Assembly: GCF_001971725.1 (NCBI RefSeq)
Contig: NZ_CP019388.1
Span: 1,240,001-1,304,000, forward strand
Direction: 5' to 3'
DNA from: Winogradskyella sp. J14-2
Lineage (GTDB): Bacteria > Bacteroidota > Bacteroidia > Flavobacteriales > Flavobacteriaceae
DNA: 64,000 nucleotides
Within the stretch, counting starts at the first letter, position 1, and every line of letters begins with the position of its first letter. The notes beneath the pieces were generated by a model, which searched no databases, was not told the origin of the DNA, and was given only the letters and a program-made list of their open reading frames with translations. Positions 17,455 to 26,693 of the stretch are shown here, one piece after another. Made by a program: the position numbers and the translations under genes.

Positions 17455-18273
17455 TTAAAATATGATAGCGTTTTGTCTAAATCGATGTTCCTCATCGGAT
17501 GTAATCCCTAATGCTTCATGCACGTATGCAAACGTGGATAAAATCTCAGGTTTACCGTCTACAATTGCTACATCATGTTCAAAATGTACACTTGGTTTGC
17601 CATCTTGTGTTACAATAGTCCAACCATCTTTTAACTGTTTTACTTTATGAGTGCCCATATTAATCATGGGCTCTATAGCTACAACCATACCTTCTACAAA
17701 CTTCTTGCCTCGGCCTCTTCTGCCATAATTTGGCATCTCAGGGTCTTCATGCATTTTGCGACCAATACCATGGCCAACAAGTTCTCTTACAACACCATAG
17801 CCTTCGGCCTCGCAATACTGCTGTATGGCATAGCCAACATCTCCAACACGATTTCCTAATATCAATTGCTCTATACCTACGTATAAAGACGCCTTGGTGG
17901 TTTTAATTAATTTTTTGGTGTCTTCAGCAACCTCGCCAATCTCAAATGTGTAAGCATGATCTCCATAAAAACCATTCATTAGTGCGCCACAATCTACAGA
18001 TACAATATCACCGTTTTTTAAAGGTATGTCTGTTGGTAATCCATGAACTACTGCTTCATTAACACTACATAATAATGTTGAGGGGCAATCATACAATCCT
18101 TTAAAACCTGGTAGAGCACCATGATCTCTTATAAAGTCTTCGGCAATTGTATCTAAGTAATTAGTTGTAACACCTTCTTTTATCTCCTTAGCCAACATGC
18201 CTAAAGTTTTGGATACAATAAGTGCACTTTGACGCATTAACTCAATTTCTTCTCTGGTTTTTACTATAATCAT
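17455..18273 (-). CDS. map: Type I methionine aminopeptidase
   Basis: A 272-residue cytosolic metallopeptidase that removes N-terminal Met from new proteins. All five metal ligands are present: D94 and D105 (SVDCGALMNGFYGDHAYTF), H168 (GHGIGRKMHEDP), E201 (AIEPMINMG) and E232 (HFEHDVAIVDG), with the substrate-site H77. Length is typical of type I without a zinc-finger extension. It leads a four-gene operon with its own promoter at 18293-18300. Confidence 0.95.
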   Translation of the reverse strand: MIIVKTREEIELMRQSALIVSKTLGMLAKEIKEGVTTNYLDTIAEDFIRDHGALPGFKGLYDCPSTLLCSVNEAVVHGLPTDIPLKNGDIVSVDCGALMNGFYGDHAYTFEIGEVAEDTKKLIKTTKASLYVGIEQLILGNRVGDVGYAIQQYCEAEGYGVVRELVGHGIGRKMHEDPEMPNYGRRGRGKKFVEGMVVAIEPMINMGTHKVKQLKDGWTIVTQDGKPSVHFEHDVAIVDGKPEILSTFAYVHEALGITSDEEHRFRQNAIIF

Positions 18274-18292
18274 AGGACTGTAAATTAGTGTG

Positions 18293-18300
18293 CAAAGATA
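18293..18300 (-). promoter_or_regulatory. Bacteroidota -7 promoter element of the map operon
   Basis: On the minus strand TATCTTTG, followed by a 19-nt leader before the map ATG at 18273. Confidence 0.65.
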
Positions 18301-18396
18301 GGTATTTATAACGATTTAATAATTTTTGAAAAATATGATAAAAGACAGTTTTTTTCTATATTTTGAATAGTAAGTTTGTAACCTAAAATTTAAAAA

Positions 18397-19662
18397 ATGT
18401 TTAAAACAGTAAGTGCAGAAGAGGCCGTAAAAGTTATCAAATCTAATCAAAGAGTATATATACAAGCAGCGGCAGCTGTTCCTCAAAAATTAATAAATGC
18501 CATGACTGCAAGGCATGAAGAACTTCGCAATGTAGAGGTTTGCCATTTACATATCGAAGGTGAAGCACCTTATGCTAACCCAGAGCTAAGAGATAGCTTT
18601 CATGTTAATTCGTTCTTTTTAGGTAAAAACGTAAGACATACACTACATGCTGGCAATGGGTCTTATACACCTGTATTTTTGAGTGAACTACCTCGTTTAT
18701 TTCAAAAAAACATTATAGATCTTGATGTTGTATTAATACATGTTTCTGAACCAGATAAGCATGGTTATTTATCATTAGGTGTTTCGGTCGAAGCTACATT
18801 GGCAGCTATAGATAACGCTACTACTGTAATTGCACAGGTCAACAAAAATATGCCCAGAACCCATGGTGCAGGTATTATACACTATACTGAAATAGATTAT
18901 TTTGTAGAATGCGATGACGAGATACCAACAATGCATGCCTCTGAGCCCTCTAAAATTGAGAGTAAAATAGGCGACTATGTGGCAAGTTTAATTGAAGACA
19001 GAAGTACGCTTCAAATGGGCATTGGAAATATTCCAAACGCAGTATTAACAAGATTAACAAACCACAAAGATCTAGGGCTTCATACAGAAATGTTTTCTGA
19101 TGGAGTAATAGATTTAATCTTAAGCGATGTTATTAATGGTAATTACAAAAAGATAAATAGAGGACGTGCCCTGACAACGTTTTTAATGGGCTCTAAACGT
19201 TTATATGATTATGTTGATGACAATCCTTTTGTAGAAATGAGAGCCTCTAACTACACCAACAATACCTCTTACATAAAGCAAAATCCTAAAATGGTAGCTA
19301 TAAACTCTGCAATTGAAGTTGATGTTACAGGACAAGTTTGTGCAGATTCTATTGGCTCTAAAATGTATTCTGGTGTTGGTGGTCAAATGGATTTTATAAG
19401 AGGCGCATCTCTTAGTGATGGTGGAAAAGCTATTATTGCTCTACCATCTGTAACTCGCAAAGGCGTAAGTAGAATTGTACCTACATTAAAACCTGGTGCT
19501 GGTGTTGTTACTACAAGGGCACATGTACATTATGTAGTGACAGAATATGGTATTGCAAATCTATTTGGAAAAACAATTAAACAGCGCGTAAAGGCATTAG
19601 TAGATATTGCACATCCTATGCACAGAGAGGAAATCGATAAAGCATATTTTGAATTGATGTAA
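18397..19662 (+). CDS. Acetyl-CoA hydrolase/transferase family CoA-transferase
   Basis: A 421-residue protein of the class I CoA-transferase (acetyl-CoA hydrolase / 4-hydroxybutyrate CoA-transferase) family. Signatures are LQMGIGNIPNAVL (205-217), LHTEMFSDGVIDL with the likely catalytic Glu231, and SGVGGQMDFIRGA. It moves CoA between acetyl-CoA and a short carboxylic acid in the cytosol. The acid cannot be fixed from sequence; neighbours do not help. Single gene, divergent from map. Confidence 0.9.
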   Translation: MFKTVSAEEAVKVIKSNQRVYIQAAAAVPQKLINAMTARHEELRNVEVCHLHIEGEAPYANPELRDSFHVNSFFLGKNVRHTLHAGNGSYTPVFLSELPRLFQKNIIDLDVVLIHVSEPDKHGYLSLGVSVEATLAAIDNATTVIAQVNKNMPRTHGAGIIHYTEIDYFVECDDEIPTMHASEPSKIESKIGDYVASLIEDRSTLQMGIGNIPNAVLTRLTNHKDLGLHTEMFSDGVIDLILSDVINGNYKKINRGRALTTFLMGSKRLYDYVDDNPFVEMRASNYTNNTSYIKQNPKMVAINSAIEVDVTGQVCADSIGSKMYSGVGGQMDFIRGASLSDGGKAIIALPSVTRKGVSRIVPTLKPGAGVVTTRAHVHYVVTEYGIANLFGKTIKQRVKALVDIAHPMHREEIDKAYFELM

Positions 19663-19669
19663 ACCACAT

Positions 19670-20080
19670 TTATTTAAACCATCTAAAAATGCCTCCTTTA
19701 TTTTTAGATTGTTTAATGTTTGGCTCTTCATTGGTGATCATTTGGTAGATTTCTCCCCAACCTAATATACCTCCAATGTTTCTGTCATCGATGAATAAAT
19801 CTGCATGGATCTTGCGGCTTCTGCTGTAATCAAATTTTTCTTCAGGAAAACTTGCATTAACAGCATAGAATTCTATACCATTATCTTTACAAAAATCTAC
19901 AGCTTCTTGTAGCTTCGTACCATTTCTGTAGGTCCATAGTATTAATCTATGACCATCTTGCTGAAGGCGTTTTAGAGTTTCAAAAGCGAAGATTCTTGTT
20001 TTTCCTATTTTTGGATAGGCATCTTCTACTATGGTACCATCAAAATCTACTGCTATTATTAATCTATCCTGAAAATTCAT
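19670..20080 (-). CDS. Small HAD-type phosphatase (BT0820-like)
   Basis: A 136-residue HAD-superfamily protein with motif I VDFDGTIVED (D12, D14), motif II LILWTYRNG and a C-terminal acidic motif DLFIDDRNIGG. It matches the small BT0820-type phosphatases of Bacteroidota, of unknown substrate. It has its own promoter at 20102-20131 inside the 3' end of gpmI and ends 7 nt from the convergent CoA-transferase gene. Confidence 0.85.
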   Translation of the reverse strand: MNFQDRLIIAVDFDGTIVEDAYPKIGKTRIFAFETLKRLQQDGHRLILWTYRNGTKLQEAVDFCKDNGIEFYAVNASFPEEKFDYSRSRKIHADLFIDDRNIGGILGWGEIYQMITNEEPNIKQSKNKGGIFRWFK

Positions 20081-20101
20081 GCCATCAAATCAATTAGGCG
20101 A

Positions 20102-20131
20102 CAAAGTTACAACAATGTGCCATTTATACAA
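20102..20131 (-). promoter_or_regulatory. Full Bacteroidota promoter (TTG-N19-TAACTTTG)
   Basis: On the minus strand TTG (20131-20129), a 19-nt spacer and TAACTTTG (20109-20102), close to the textbook -33/-7 arrangement. It drives the HAD gene and lies partly within the gpmI coding end. Confidence 0.65.
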
Positions 20132-21638
20132 GACTATGTTGTGTCATGGCTTTTGGTTGTTCTACACCCAACAACTTTAAAATAGTTGGTGCAATATCGC
20201 CTAAAATACCGTCTTTAATGTCTTTTAGCTCTTTATCGATTAAGATTATTGGTACTGGATTGGTAGTATGCGCTGTATGCGGCGTTCCATCAGGGTTTAA
20301 CATGGTTTCGCAATTACCATGATCTGCAATTAAAATAGTGGTATAATCATTTTCTAATGCTGTGGTTACTACGTCCTTTACACACTCATCTACAGCTTCG
20401 CAAGCTTTAATTGCAGCATCCATAACACCAGTATGACCTACCATATCTCCATTGGCAAAGTTAAGACATACAAAATCTACTTCTGCTTTTTTAAGTTCTG
20501 GCACTAGTGCATCTCGCAATTCGTACGCACTCATTTCTGGCTTAAGATCGTAAGTTGCAACTTTTGGTGAATTTCTTAAAATTCTTGTTTCACCATCATA
20601 AGGTTCTTCTCGTCCTCCGGAAAAGAAAAACGTAACATGAGGATATTTTTCGGTTTCGGCAATTCTAATTTGTTTTTTGCCGTGTTTTTCTAAAACCTCT
20701 CCTAAGGTATCTGCTAGATTATCTTTATTAAATACAACGTTTATGCCTTTAAAGTTGTCGTCGTAATTAGTCATGGTTACATAGTGCAAATTCATCTTGT
20801 GCATATTATACTCATGGAAATCTTCTTGAGATAGTGCTTGTGTTAGTTGACGTCCGCGATCTGTTCTAAAATTGAAGAAAATGACAACATCTCCTTCTTT
20901 TATCGTTGCAACAGGCTCATCATTTTTATTAACTACAAGTGGTTTAATAAACTCATCTGTAACATTTTCTTCATAGCTTTGTTGAATAGACTTTAAAACA
21001 TTAGTTGTTTGGGTTCCTTGTCCATGTACTATGGCATCATAAGCTATTTTAACACGCTCCCAACGTTTATCTCTATCCATGGCATAATAACGCCCAGTAA
21101 CTGTTGCTAACTTTCCTGTAGTCTTAGCGAAATGATCTTCTAGTTCTGATATAAAACCATAACCAGATTTAGGATCTACGTCTCTACCATCTGTAAAAGC
21201 GTGTACATAAACATTTTCTAGGTCATTTTCTTTCGCGGCATCTAGTAGTCCAAACAGATGATTTATATGAGAGTGCACACCACCATCGCTTACCAGACCT
21301 AATAGGTGAAGATCTTTTCCCTTAGCTTTAGCGTAATTAAAAGCGTCTTTTAGAACCTGTTCTTCCTGAAGTGTTTTGTTTTTTACTGCAAGGTTTATCT
21401 TTACTAAATCCTGATATACAATTCTACCAGCTCCAAGATTCATATGTCCTACTTCGCTATTGCCCATCTGCCCCTCTGGCAAACCTACATGCAAACCATC
21501 GGTACGCAAGCTTGCATTAGGATAGTTTTCGTATAACGAATCTATAAAAAAAGTCTTTGCGTTATCTATGGCAGAAACCTCTGGATCTGGCGATTTTCCC
21601 CAACCGTCTAATATCATTAAAATGACTTTCTTATTCAT
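20124..21638 (-). CDS. gpmI: 2,3-bisphosphoglycerate-independent phosphoglycerate mutase
   Basis: A 504-residue Mn2+-dependent glycolytic enzyme interconverting 3- and 2-phosphoglycerate. The catalytic serine is S61 in QMGNSEVGHMNLGAG. Other metal and phosphate motifs are LILDGWG (D11), GGVHSHINHL, HAFTDGRDVDPKSG, GRYYAMDRD, NFRTDRGRQ, NFANGDMVGHTG and ADHGNCE. Full length for the family. Single gene with a promoter element 20 nt upstream. Confidence 0.97.
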   Translation of the reverse strand: MNKKVILMILDGWGKSPDPEVSAIDNAKTFFIDSLYENYPNASLRTDGLHVGLPEGQMGNSEVGHMNLGAGRIVYQDLVKINLAVKNKTLQEEQVLKDAFNYAKAKGKDLHLLGLVSDGGVHSHINHLFGLLDAAKENDLENVYVHAFTDGRDVDPKSGYGFISELEDHFAKTTGKLATVTGRYYAMDRDKRWERVKIAYDAIVHGQGTQTTNVLKSIQQSYEENVTDEFIKPLVVNKNDEPVATIKEGDVVIFFNFRTDRGRQLTQALSQEDFHEYNMHKMNLHYVTMTNYDDNFKGINVVFNKDNLADTLGEVLEKHGKKQIRIAETEKYPHVTFFFSGGREEPYDGETRILRNSPKVATYDLKPEMSAYELRDALVPELKKAEVDFVCLNFANGDMVGHTGVMDAAIKACEAVDECVKDVVTTALENDYTTILIADHGNCETMLNPDGTPHTAHTTNPVPIILIDKELKDIKDGILGDIAPTILKLLGVEQPKAMTQHSLV

Positions 21639-21658
21639 GTTGTTAAGTTTATTAATTT

Positions 21659-21666
21659 CAAATATA
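21659..21666 (-). promoter_or_regulatory. Bacteroidota -7 promoter element of gpmI
   Basis: On the minus strand TATATTTG, followed by a 20-nt leader to the gpmI ATG. The remaining 236 bp up to 21902 are AT-rich with nothing else recognisable. Confidence 0.6.
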
Positions 21667-21902
21667 AGATATAGTATAAGACTAAAAATCTGTATTCAAA
21701 AAATTTTAAATGTTATTTAATTTTAAAACTATAGAATACTGATTGTTATACTATTGCATGTTTTTATGAAAGCCTTAACAGATTTGTTTTCAAAACGTTA
21801 AATGTATGTTATTTAAAATTTTTGATTGTAACATAAAGAAAAATATATCGTCTCTTTAGTATAATCAAAAAACAAATCAATTAAATTTTTAAATCTTTCA
21901 TC

Positions 21903-22298
21903 ATGAAAAAAACAGCAGTATTTTTAGCCTTAGCCATAGGCTTTTCGATCACAAGTTTAAATGCAACGAGTAATTCTTTGACTTCAACCAAGGAAATAAC
22001 GATTAAAACTTACGAGGTGAGTCCTCTGTGTAAGGCTGTTGCAACAGGAAATATTGACCTTGCAAAAACATTAATAGAACAAGGAGCCGACGTTAACGCC
22101 AAGTCTAATGGTATGAGTCCTATACACTACGCTGCAAAATATAATAGAGTAGAGATAATTAAAGTATTATTAAAGGCAGGTGCCGATGTACACAAATCTT
22201 GCGACTTGGGCTATACCGCACTTAATCATGCAGAACTGTCTAAAGCTACAGAAGCAGAACAGTTTTTAAAACGTTTTAAAAAGAAAGTGTCTAATTAA
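21903..22298 (+). CDS. Exported ankyrin-repeat protein
   Basis: A 131-residue protein with a signal peptide (cleavage near SLNATS). Ankyrin repeats start at about residue 40: PLCKAVATGNIDLAKTLIEQ, GADVNAKSNGMSPIHYAAKY and a third GADVHKSCDLGYTALNHAEL. It is a small periplasmic or surface protein-binding module; the partner is unknown. Single gene with a strong terminator shared with the M48 gene. Confidence 0.85.
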   Translation: MKKTAVFLALAIGFSITSLNATSNSLTSTKEITIKTYEVSPLCKAVATGNIDLAKTLIEQGADVNAKSNGMSPIHYAAKYNRVEIIKVLLKAGADVHKSCDLGYTALNHAELSKATEAEQFLKRFKKKVSN

Positions 22299-22323
22299 GG
22301 ACAATTATTTGAGTTAGTTAATT

Positions 22324-22366
22324 AAAAGTGTGTCTTAGTTGTTAAGACGCACTTTTGTATTTTTTA
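22324..22366. terminator. Bidirectional terminator, long hairpin
   Basis: Stem aaaagtgtgtctta (22324-22337) with taagacgcactttt (22343-22356), loop gttgt, then a T-run on the plus strand; an A-run before the stem gives a T-run on the minus strand. It overlaps the M48 stop codon. Confidence 0.85.
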
Positions 22367-23109
22367 ATAGCCTCTCTAATTTTTTCGATCCGATTTTCTG
22401 GATCTGGATGTGTGCTTTGAAACTCCGGAACGCGATTAGGACCAGCAGCCGCTTTTAATATTTTCATTACACCTATCAATTCTTCCGGGTTATAACCAGC
22501 ATCAATCATAAATTTAACGCCTAACTCATCACTTTCTAATTCGTCATCTCTACCATTTTTTAACAGTTCGCCTTGCCCAATTTGCTGTGCTACACTTCCC
22601 ATATCAATTGCACCTGCGCCCATAACAATGGTTTGCCATTTTTTTGAATCGGTAATACGTTCGTTAGAGTGTTTACCTAACACGTGGCCTATCTCATGGC
22701 CTAGAACACCAGCTAACTGATCTTGGTTTTCTAGTTTAGAAAACAAGGCATAAGTAATAAAAATTTGCCCTCCAGGCAAGGCAAAAGCATTTATAGTGCT
22801 CTCATCTGCTAGTAAGTGAAACTCGTATTTGTACGGTGTATCTTTTGCCACACTACTATTTACAAGCTTATTACCAACATTATCAACCAAGGCTTGATAT
22901 TGATTATTTGAATGTAAACCGCCATGTTGTTTAGCCATACCTGGTGCACTTTGTAACCCAATGGCTATTTCTTGGTCGGGAGATAATGAAATAGCCTGTA
23001 CTCGCCCTGTGTAAGGATTAGTTTCTCGCTGACTCCAGTTTCTTATAAACGCAAATGCCACTACAGCTAATGCAATAATTATTCTGACTTTAAAATTACG
23101 TCTTCTCAT
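22342..23109 (-). CDS. M48 family zinc metalloprotease
   Basis: A 255-residue protein with an N-terminal membrane anchor or signal (residues 7-23). The zinc site HEIGH (138-142) sits in LAGVLGHEIGHVLGKHS, and a downstream ESDELGVKFM supplies the third ligand glutamate. The BepA/LoiP-like layout suggests a periplasmic peptidase in envelope protein quality control. No C-terminal TPR is present. Single gene. Confidence 0.9.
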   Translation of the reverse strand: MRRRNFKVRIIIALAVVAFAFIRNWSQRETNPYTGRVQAISLSPDQEIAIGLQSAPGMAKQHGGLHSNNQYQALVDNVGNKLVNSSVAKDTPYKYEFHLLADESTINAFALPGGQIFITYALFSKLENQDQLAGVLGHEIGHVLGKHSNERITDSKKWQTIVMGAGAIDMGSVAQQIGQGELLKNGRDDELESDELGVKFMIDAGYNPEELIGVMKILKAAAGPNRVPEFQSTHPDPENRIEKIREAIKKYKSAS

Positions 23110-23222
23110 TTTAATTGTCTAAGTGCTAAATTTACAAAAGTTTGACACATATTTCTTTAAAAGTCATTATCCAGAATTTCAAATTTTCAAAAACCTTAAT
23201 TTTACACTAGAAAAAAATTGAA

Positions 23223-23648
23223 ATGACATACAGTTTTAAAATCCTAGATAGTTCTGAGTTAGACTCTATAGTACCTTTGGTATTTGATCTTAACCAAGGT
23301 AAAATAAGCAAATCAGTTCTTATAGCGCGGTTTAATGAGATGAAGAACCAGAATTATGAATGTGCTATCATTTTATCAGAAGGTAAAATTATTGGCGTAA
23401 CAGGTCTTTGGTTTTGCACAAGACATTATTCAGGAAAATCTGTAGAGATAGACCATGTTTACATTACGCCTAAGTATAGAAAAAAAGGATTAGGCAAGTT
23501 GTTTATGAATTGGATTCAGAAGTACTGTAAAACAAAAGGCTATGAATCTTTAGAATTAAACACGTATGTTCAAAATTACCCATCTCATAAATTTTATTAC
23601 AACGAAGGTTTTAAAATATTAGGTTACCATTTTGTAAAAAAGATATAG
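23223..23648 (+). CDS. GNAT family N-acetyltransferase
   Basis: A 141-residue GNAT protein. The acetyl-CoA binding motif A is VEIDHVYITPKYRKKGLGKL (residues 79-98, with the R/K-x-x-G-x-G/L pattern), followed by YNEGFKILGYHFVKK. Acceptor unknown. It converges on the PepE-like gene with a 1-nt gap. Confidence 0.9.
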   Translation: MTYSFKILDSSELDSIVPLVFDLNQGKISKSVLIARFNEMKNQNYECAIILSEGKIIGVTGLWFCTRHYSGKSVEIDHVYITPKYRKKGLGKLFMNWIQKYCKTKGYESLELNTYVQNYPSHKFYYNEGFKILGYHFVKKI

Positions 23649-23649
23649 G

Positions 23650-24357
23650 TTATTTTAAAAACCCTAAATCAGAGTCTGTTGAGATTTCATAAGGCACTTT
23701 ACCGTATTCAAAAATTCTTGCATCTAAGCTTCCTTTAAGTGTTAACCTTTCTCCTCTAACCTCAACCCAACTCCCCTCTCTAAGGCCAATAACTGGCTGC
23801 GTATTGAAAACTTGAAACTCTTTAATACGGGTTTCTCTAGTCTCGCCCATATGTGTGCTATTCGGATTAGGATCTAGATAGTGCGGATTAATGTTAAAAG
23901 GCACCAACCCTAAAGTTTTAAAACTTGGAGGATACACTATTGGCATATCGTTGGTAGTGTTCATGGTAAGCCCGCAAATATTACTTCCTGCACTTGTACC
24001 TAAATAAGGTGTTCCTTCATTTACAGCTTCTTTTATAATGGTCAGTATATCGTTCTTATAAAGCTTATGTACCAAAACAAACGTGTTTCCACCTCCTGTA
24101 AAAATGCCTTGAGCGTCTTTAATGGCTTTTTTGGGATTGTTAAAGGTATGTAGACCTCTTAAAGTCTTGCCAATTAATTTAAAAGGCTCAGCAACCTTAG
24201 CTGTGTATTCATCATGCGATATACCACCTGGTCTTGCGTAAGGGATAAATAAAATTTCGTTGGCAGATTTAAAATGAATTTTTAATTCGTCTAAAAGGTA
24301 CTCTAAAGGTCCGCTACCATGTAATGTTGATGTGCTTGCTATAATCATTGATTTCAT
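23650..24357 (-). CDS. pepE: Peptidase E-like (S51) dipeptidase
   Basis: A 235-residue member of the S51 family in the class I glutamine-amidotransferase fold. The nucleophile elbow GTSAGSNICG carries S122; D137 (NDMPIV) and H159 (NINPHYLD) complete a triad matching E. coli PepE, which cleaves Asp-X dipeptides in the cytosol. A TAACTTTG box ends only 4 nt before the ATG at 24357. The ATG three codons later (24348) may therefore be the real start, or the mRNA is leaderless. Confidence 0.88.
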   Translation of the reverse strand: MKSMIIASTSTLHGSGPLEYLLDELKIHFKSANEILFIPYARPGGISHDEYTAKVAEPFKLIGKTLRGLHTFNNPKKAIKDAQGIFTGGGNTFVLVHKLYKNDILTIIKEAVNEGTPYLGTSAGSNICGLTMNTTNDMPIVYPPSFKTLGLVPFNINPHYLDPNPNSTHMGETRETRIKEFQVFNTQPVIGLREGSWVEVRGERLTLKGSLDARIFEYGKVPYEISTDSDLGFLK

Positions 24358-24361
24358 AGTA

Positions 24362-24369
24362 CAAAGTTA
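24362..24369 (-). promoter_or_regulatory. Bacteroidota -7 promoter element of pepE
   Basis: On the minus strand TAACTTTG, ending 4 nt before the annotated ATG, so the transcript would begin at or inside the first codons. Confidence 0.55.
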
Positions 24370-24476
24370 AGATTTAGAAGGTAAATTCAGCCAAATATAC
24401 TTTAACAAAGATTTATTAAGCTTTTTTTATGAAAATTGACGAATAAGCACGAAATTTATATATCAATAAAACCAAC

Positions 24477-25292
24477 ATGAAATACACTATATTCCTAATA
24501 AGTACGCTTTTATCATTTACAATATTTGGGCAAGAGATAGAAAGAACCACTGTAAATGGAAGAATTTCAGTAGCCAGTGAGGACAAAGAAGGTGTTACAG
24601 TCTATAATTCATCATCAAACAAAGGTACAGTTACAGACGAGAACGGCGACTTTCAAATTAACGTTGCCTTAAACGATATTTTAGAAATCAGCGCACTACA
24701 ATTTAAAGATTTTACCGTTACCATCACTAAAGATATCATTAAATCAAAAAAGCTAACTGTTATACTTGTAGAAGAAGTCAACAAATTAGACGAAGTGGTT
24801 ATTCTTCCTTTTGGACTAACTGGTAATATCAACACTGATTTAGAAAACGTAAGAACTTATAACGTAAGCTTAGATTACGTCTACTTTGGTCTAGACCATC
24901 TTGAGGATTTTGAGTTTTCACCAGACTACAAAACGGAAGCTGAAAACGTAGCCTTTAACGAAAATAATCCTCGAGTTGACAATATGCTCAATATTGTAAA
25001 TCTTGCTGGGTTTATAGTAAGCCAAGTCGTAGATATTGAAAAAGAGGATGAAACAGGTGCTGAAAAAGCAATTAATAAAACACCATTTAAGGAAACTCTA
25101 GATAATTACAGCATTAACTACATCCACACCAATTTTAATATTCCGTTACAACAAGTAGGCGCCTTTATAGATTACGTAGAAAAAGAAGGAGTTGATGAAG
25201 CATTACTGGCAAAGGATAAAGAAATGCAATTTTTAGAACGTATTACACAATTAAGTAAATCTTTCCTTAAACAAACAAGTGAAAAAGACTAA
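24477..25292 (+). CDS. Carboxypeptidase-like regulatory domain surface protein, copy 1
   Basis: A 271-residue exported protein: signal peptide (ending IFGQ), then a CarboxypepD_reg-like Ig domain (residues 22-110, with GVTVYNSSSNKGTVTDENGDFQ and the closing LDEVVILPFG). A helical, charged C-terminal region of about 160 residues has no recognisable domain. The N-terminal domain is the one that caps TonB-dependent receptors, but there is no barrel here. It overlaps the next, paralogous gene by 14 nt. Confidence 0.8.
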   Translation: MKYTIFLISTLLSFTIFGQEIERTTVNGRISVASEDKEGVTVYNSSSNKGTVTDENGDFQINVALNDILEISALQFKDFTVTITKDIIKSKKLTVILVEEVNKLDEVVILPFGLTGNINTDLENVRTYNVSLDYVYFGLDHLEDFEFSPDYKTEAENVAFNENNPRVDNMLNIVNLAGFIVSQVVDIEKEDETGAEKAINKTPFKETLDNYSINYIHTNFNIPLQQVGAFIDYVEKEGVDEALLAKDKEMQFLERITQLSKSFLKQTSEKD

Positions 25293-26076
25293 ACTATTTT
25301 GTAGTCTTGTAGCATTAGCATGCGTTTTTTTGTTGCAAGCCCAGCGCACAGAAATTAAGGGTACGTTAATTGCCAATGACGATGTAGAAGGCATTCATAT
25401 ACAAAATAAAACAGCTTCAAAATATGCAATCTCAGACGAAAAAGGAGAATTTTCTATTGCCGCTAAGGCCAAAGACACTTTATTTATTTCGAGCTTAATT
25501 TATCAGGAGAGAACACTTATTGTTACATCTGAAGATGAAAAATCTAAATCCATTAAAATTAAACTCGAAGAAAAAGTTAGCGCCTTAGACAAAGTCGTAG
25601 TTGGCAAAATACTTACAGGGAGTTTGCAATCTGATCTCGAAAACTCGGATGCAAAAACAGAAATTAACTTTTATGACCTAGGCATACCAGGCAATACCAA
25701 ACTACCTCTTACCCAAAACGAAAAAAAACTTCATGATGCCGATGGTGGTTCTTGGGGACATTTAGGTCTTGGTTTTGGTGTTAACTTCCACAAACTCCTT
25801 AACAAAATAAGTGGAAGAACAAAAAAACTAAAAAATATTGTTGAACTGGACGACAGAGATAAATGCATTAACAAACTAAGAGTTTATTATGAATCGATAA
25901 TTTTTGAAAAAGACACACTAGCCAAAAACTTAAGAGACGAATATTTTTTGTTTTCCCAAGAGGATAAAAACTTTTTAAATTTATGCCAAGAAGACAATGA
26001 TATTAAACTGTTAGAATTTTTACAACAAAAATTAAAAGCTTACCGAGAAAACCTAGATAGTACCACTAATAACTAA
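25279..26076 (+). CDS. Carboxypeptidase-like regulatory domain surface protein, copy 2
   Basis: A 265-residue paralogue of the preceding gene, with the same layout: signal peptide (ending LLQAQ), CarboxypepD_reg-like domain (EGIHIQNKTASKYAISDEKGEFS ... LDKVVVGK) and a charged helical tail. Start is GTG at 25279, inside the end of copy 1, so the two are translationally coupled. The arrangement looks like a tandem duplication that diverged. Function unknown. Confidence 0.8.
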   Translation: MKKTKLFCSLVALACVFLLQAQRTEIKGTLIANDDVEGIHIQNKTASKYAISDEKGEFSIAAKAKDTLFISSLIYQERTLIVTSEDEKSKSIKIKLEEKVSALDKVVVGKILTGSLQSDLENSDAKTEINFYDLGIPGNTKLPLTQNEKKLHDADGGSWGHLGLGFGVNFHKLLNKISGRTKKLKNIVELDDRDKCINKLRVYYESIIFEKDTLAKNLRDEYFLFSQEDKNFLNLCQEDNDIKLLEFLQQKLKAYRENLDSTTNN

Positions 26077-26123
26077 TTTTGGAATACTTTTTGGTTTGAT
26101 GAAAAAAAATCAGAACCTTATTT

Positions 26124-26630
26124 ATGAAATCAATACACCTTATTTTCTCCCTATTGGTTGGCATAGCACTAACCTCTAGCAATACTAAACACGAGTACTA
26201 TGTTAGCGTTACCAATATAGAGTATGCCAAAGCACAACAATCCCTTCAAATCATTAGTCAAATATTTATAGATGATTTTGAAAGTTTAATACGCCAACGC
26301 TATGACGAAACTATTACGCTTGCAGAAGATGATGAACCAGAAATAGTTGAAGAATACATGAAACGGTACCTAGAAGACAAACTCAAAATTTCCATAAATG
26401 GTAAAGCCTATAATTTTAGCTTTATAGGTAAAGAATATAAAGAAGATATTACATATTGTTATCTTGAAATTGAAAATATAAAATCCATCAAATCTATTCG
26501 CGTTACCAACCGTACACTTTTTGATATTCTACCTGAACAACAAAACATAGTAAGATTAAAACTATTAGACAGAAATAAAAGTTTCTTACTTATACCAGAA
26601 AATGATGAGTGCATGTTAAACTTTAACTAA
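26124..26630 (+). CDS. DUF6702 family exported protein
   Basis: A 168-residue protein with a signal peptide (ending ALTSS). The conserved core is HEYYVSVTNIEYAKAQQSLQ (residues 23-42) and IFIDDFESLIRQRYD, as in DUF6702 of Flavobacteriia. These proteins are typically encoded next to an M1 metallopeptidase, as here. Function unknown; an envelope role is likely. The gene follows copy 2 after 47 nt. Confidence 0.8.
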   Translation: MKSIHLIFSLLVGIALTSSNTKHEYYVSVTNIEYAKAQQSLQIISQIFIDDFESLIRQRYDETITLAEDDEPEIVEEYMKRYLEDKLKISINGKAYNFSFIGKEYKEDITYCYLEIENIKSIKSIRVTNRTLFDILPEQQNIVRLKLLDRNKSFLLIPENDECMLNFN

Positions 26631-26693
26631 AAATTCTGTTAAAACACGTTATTTTTCTATTTTCGACATCATTTTTAAATAACACTAATTCTA

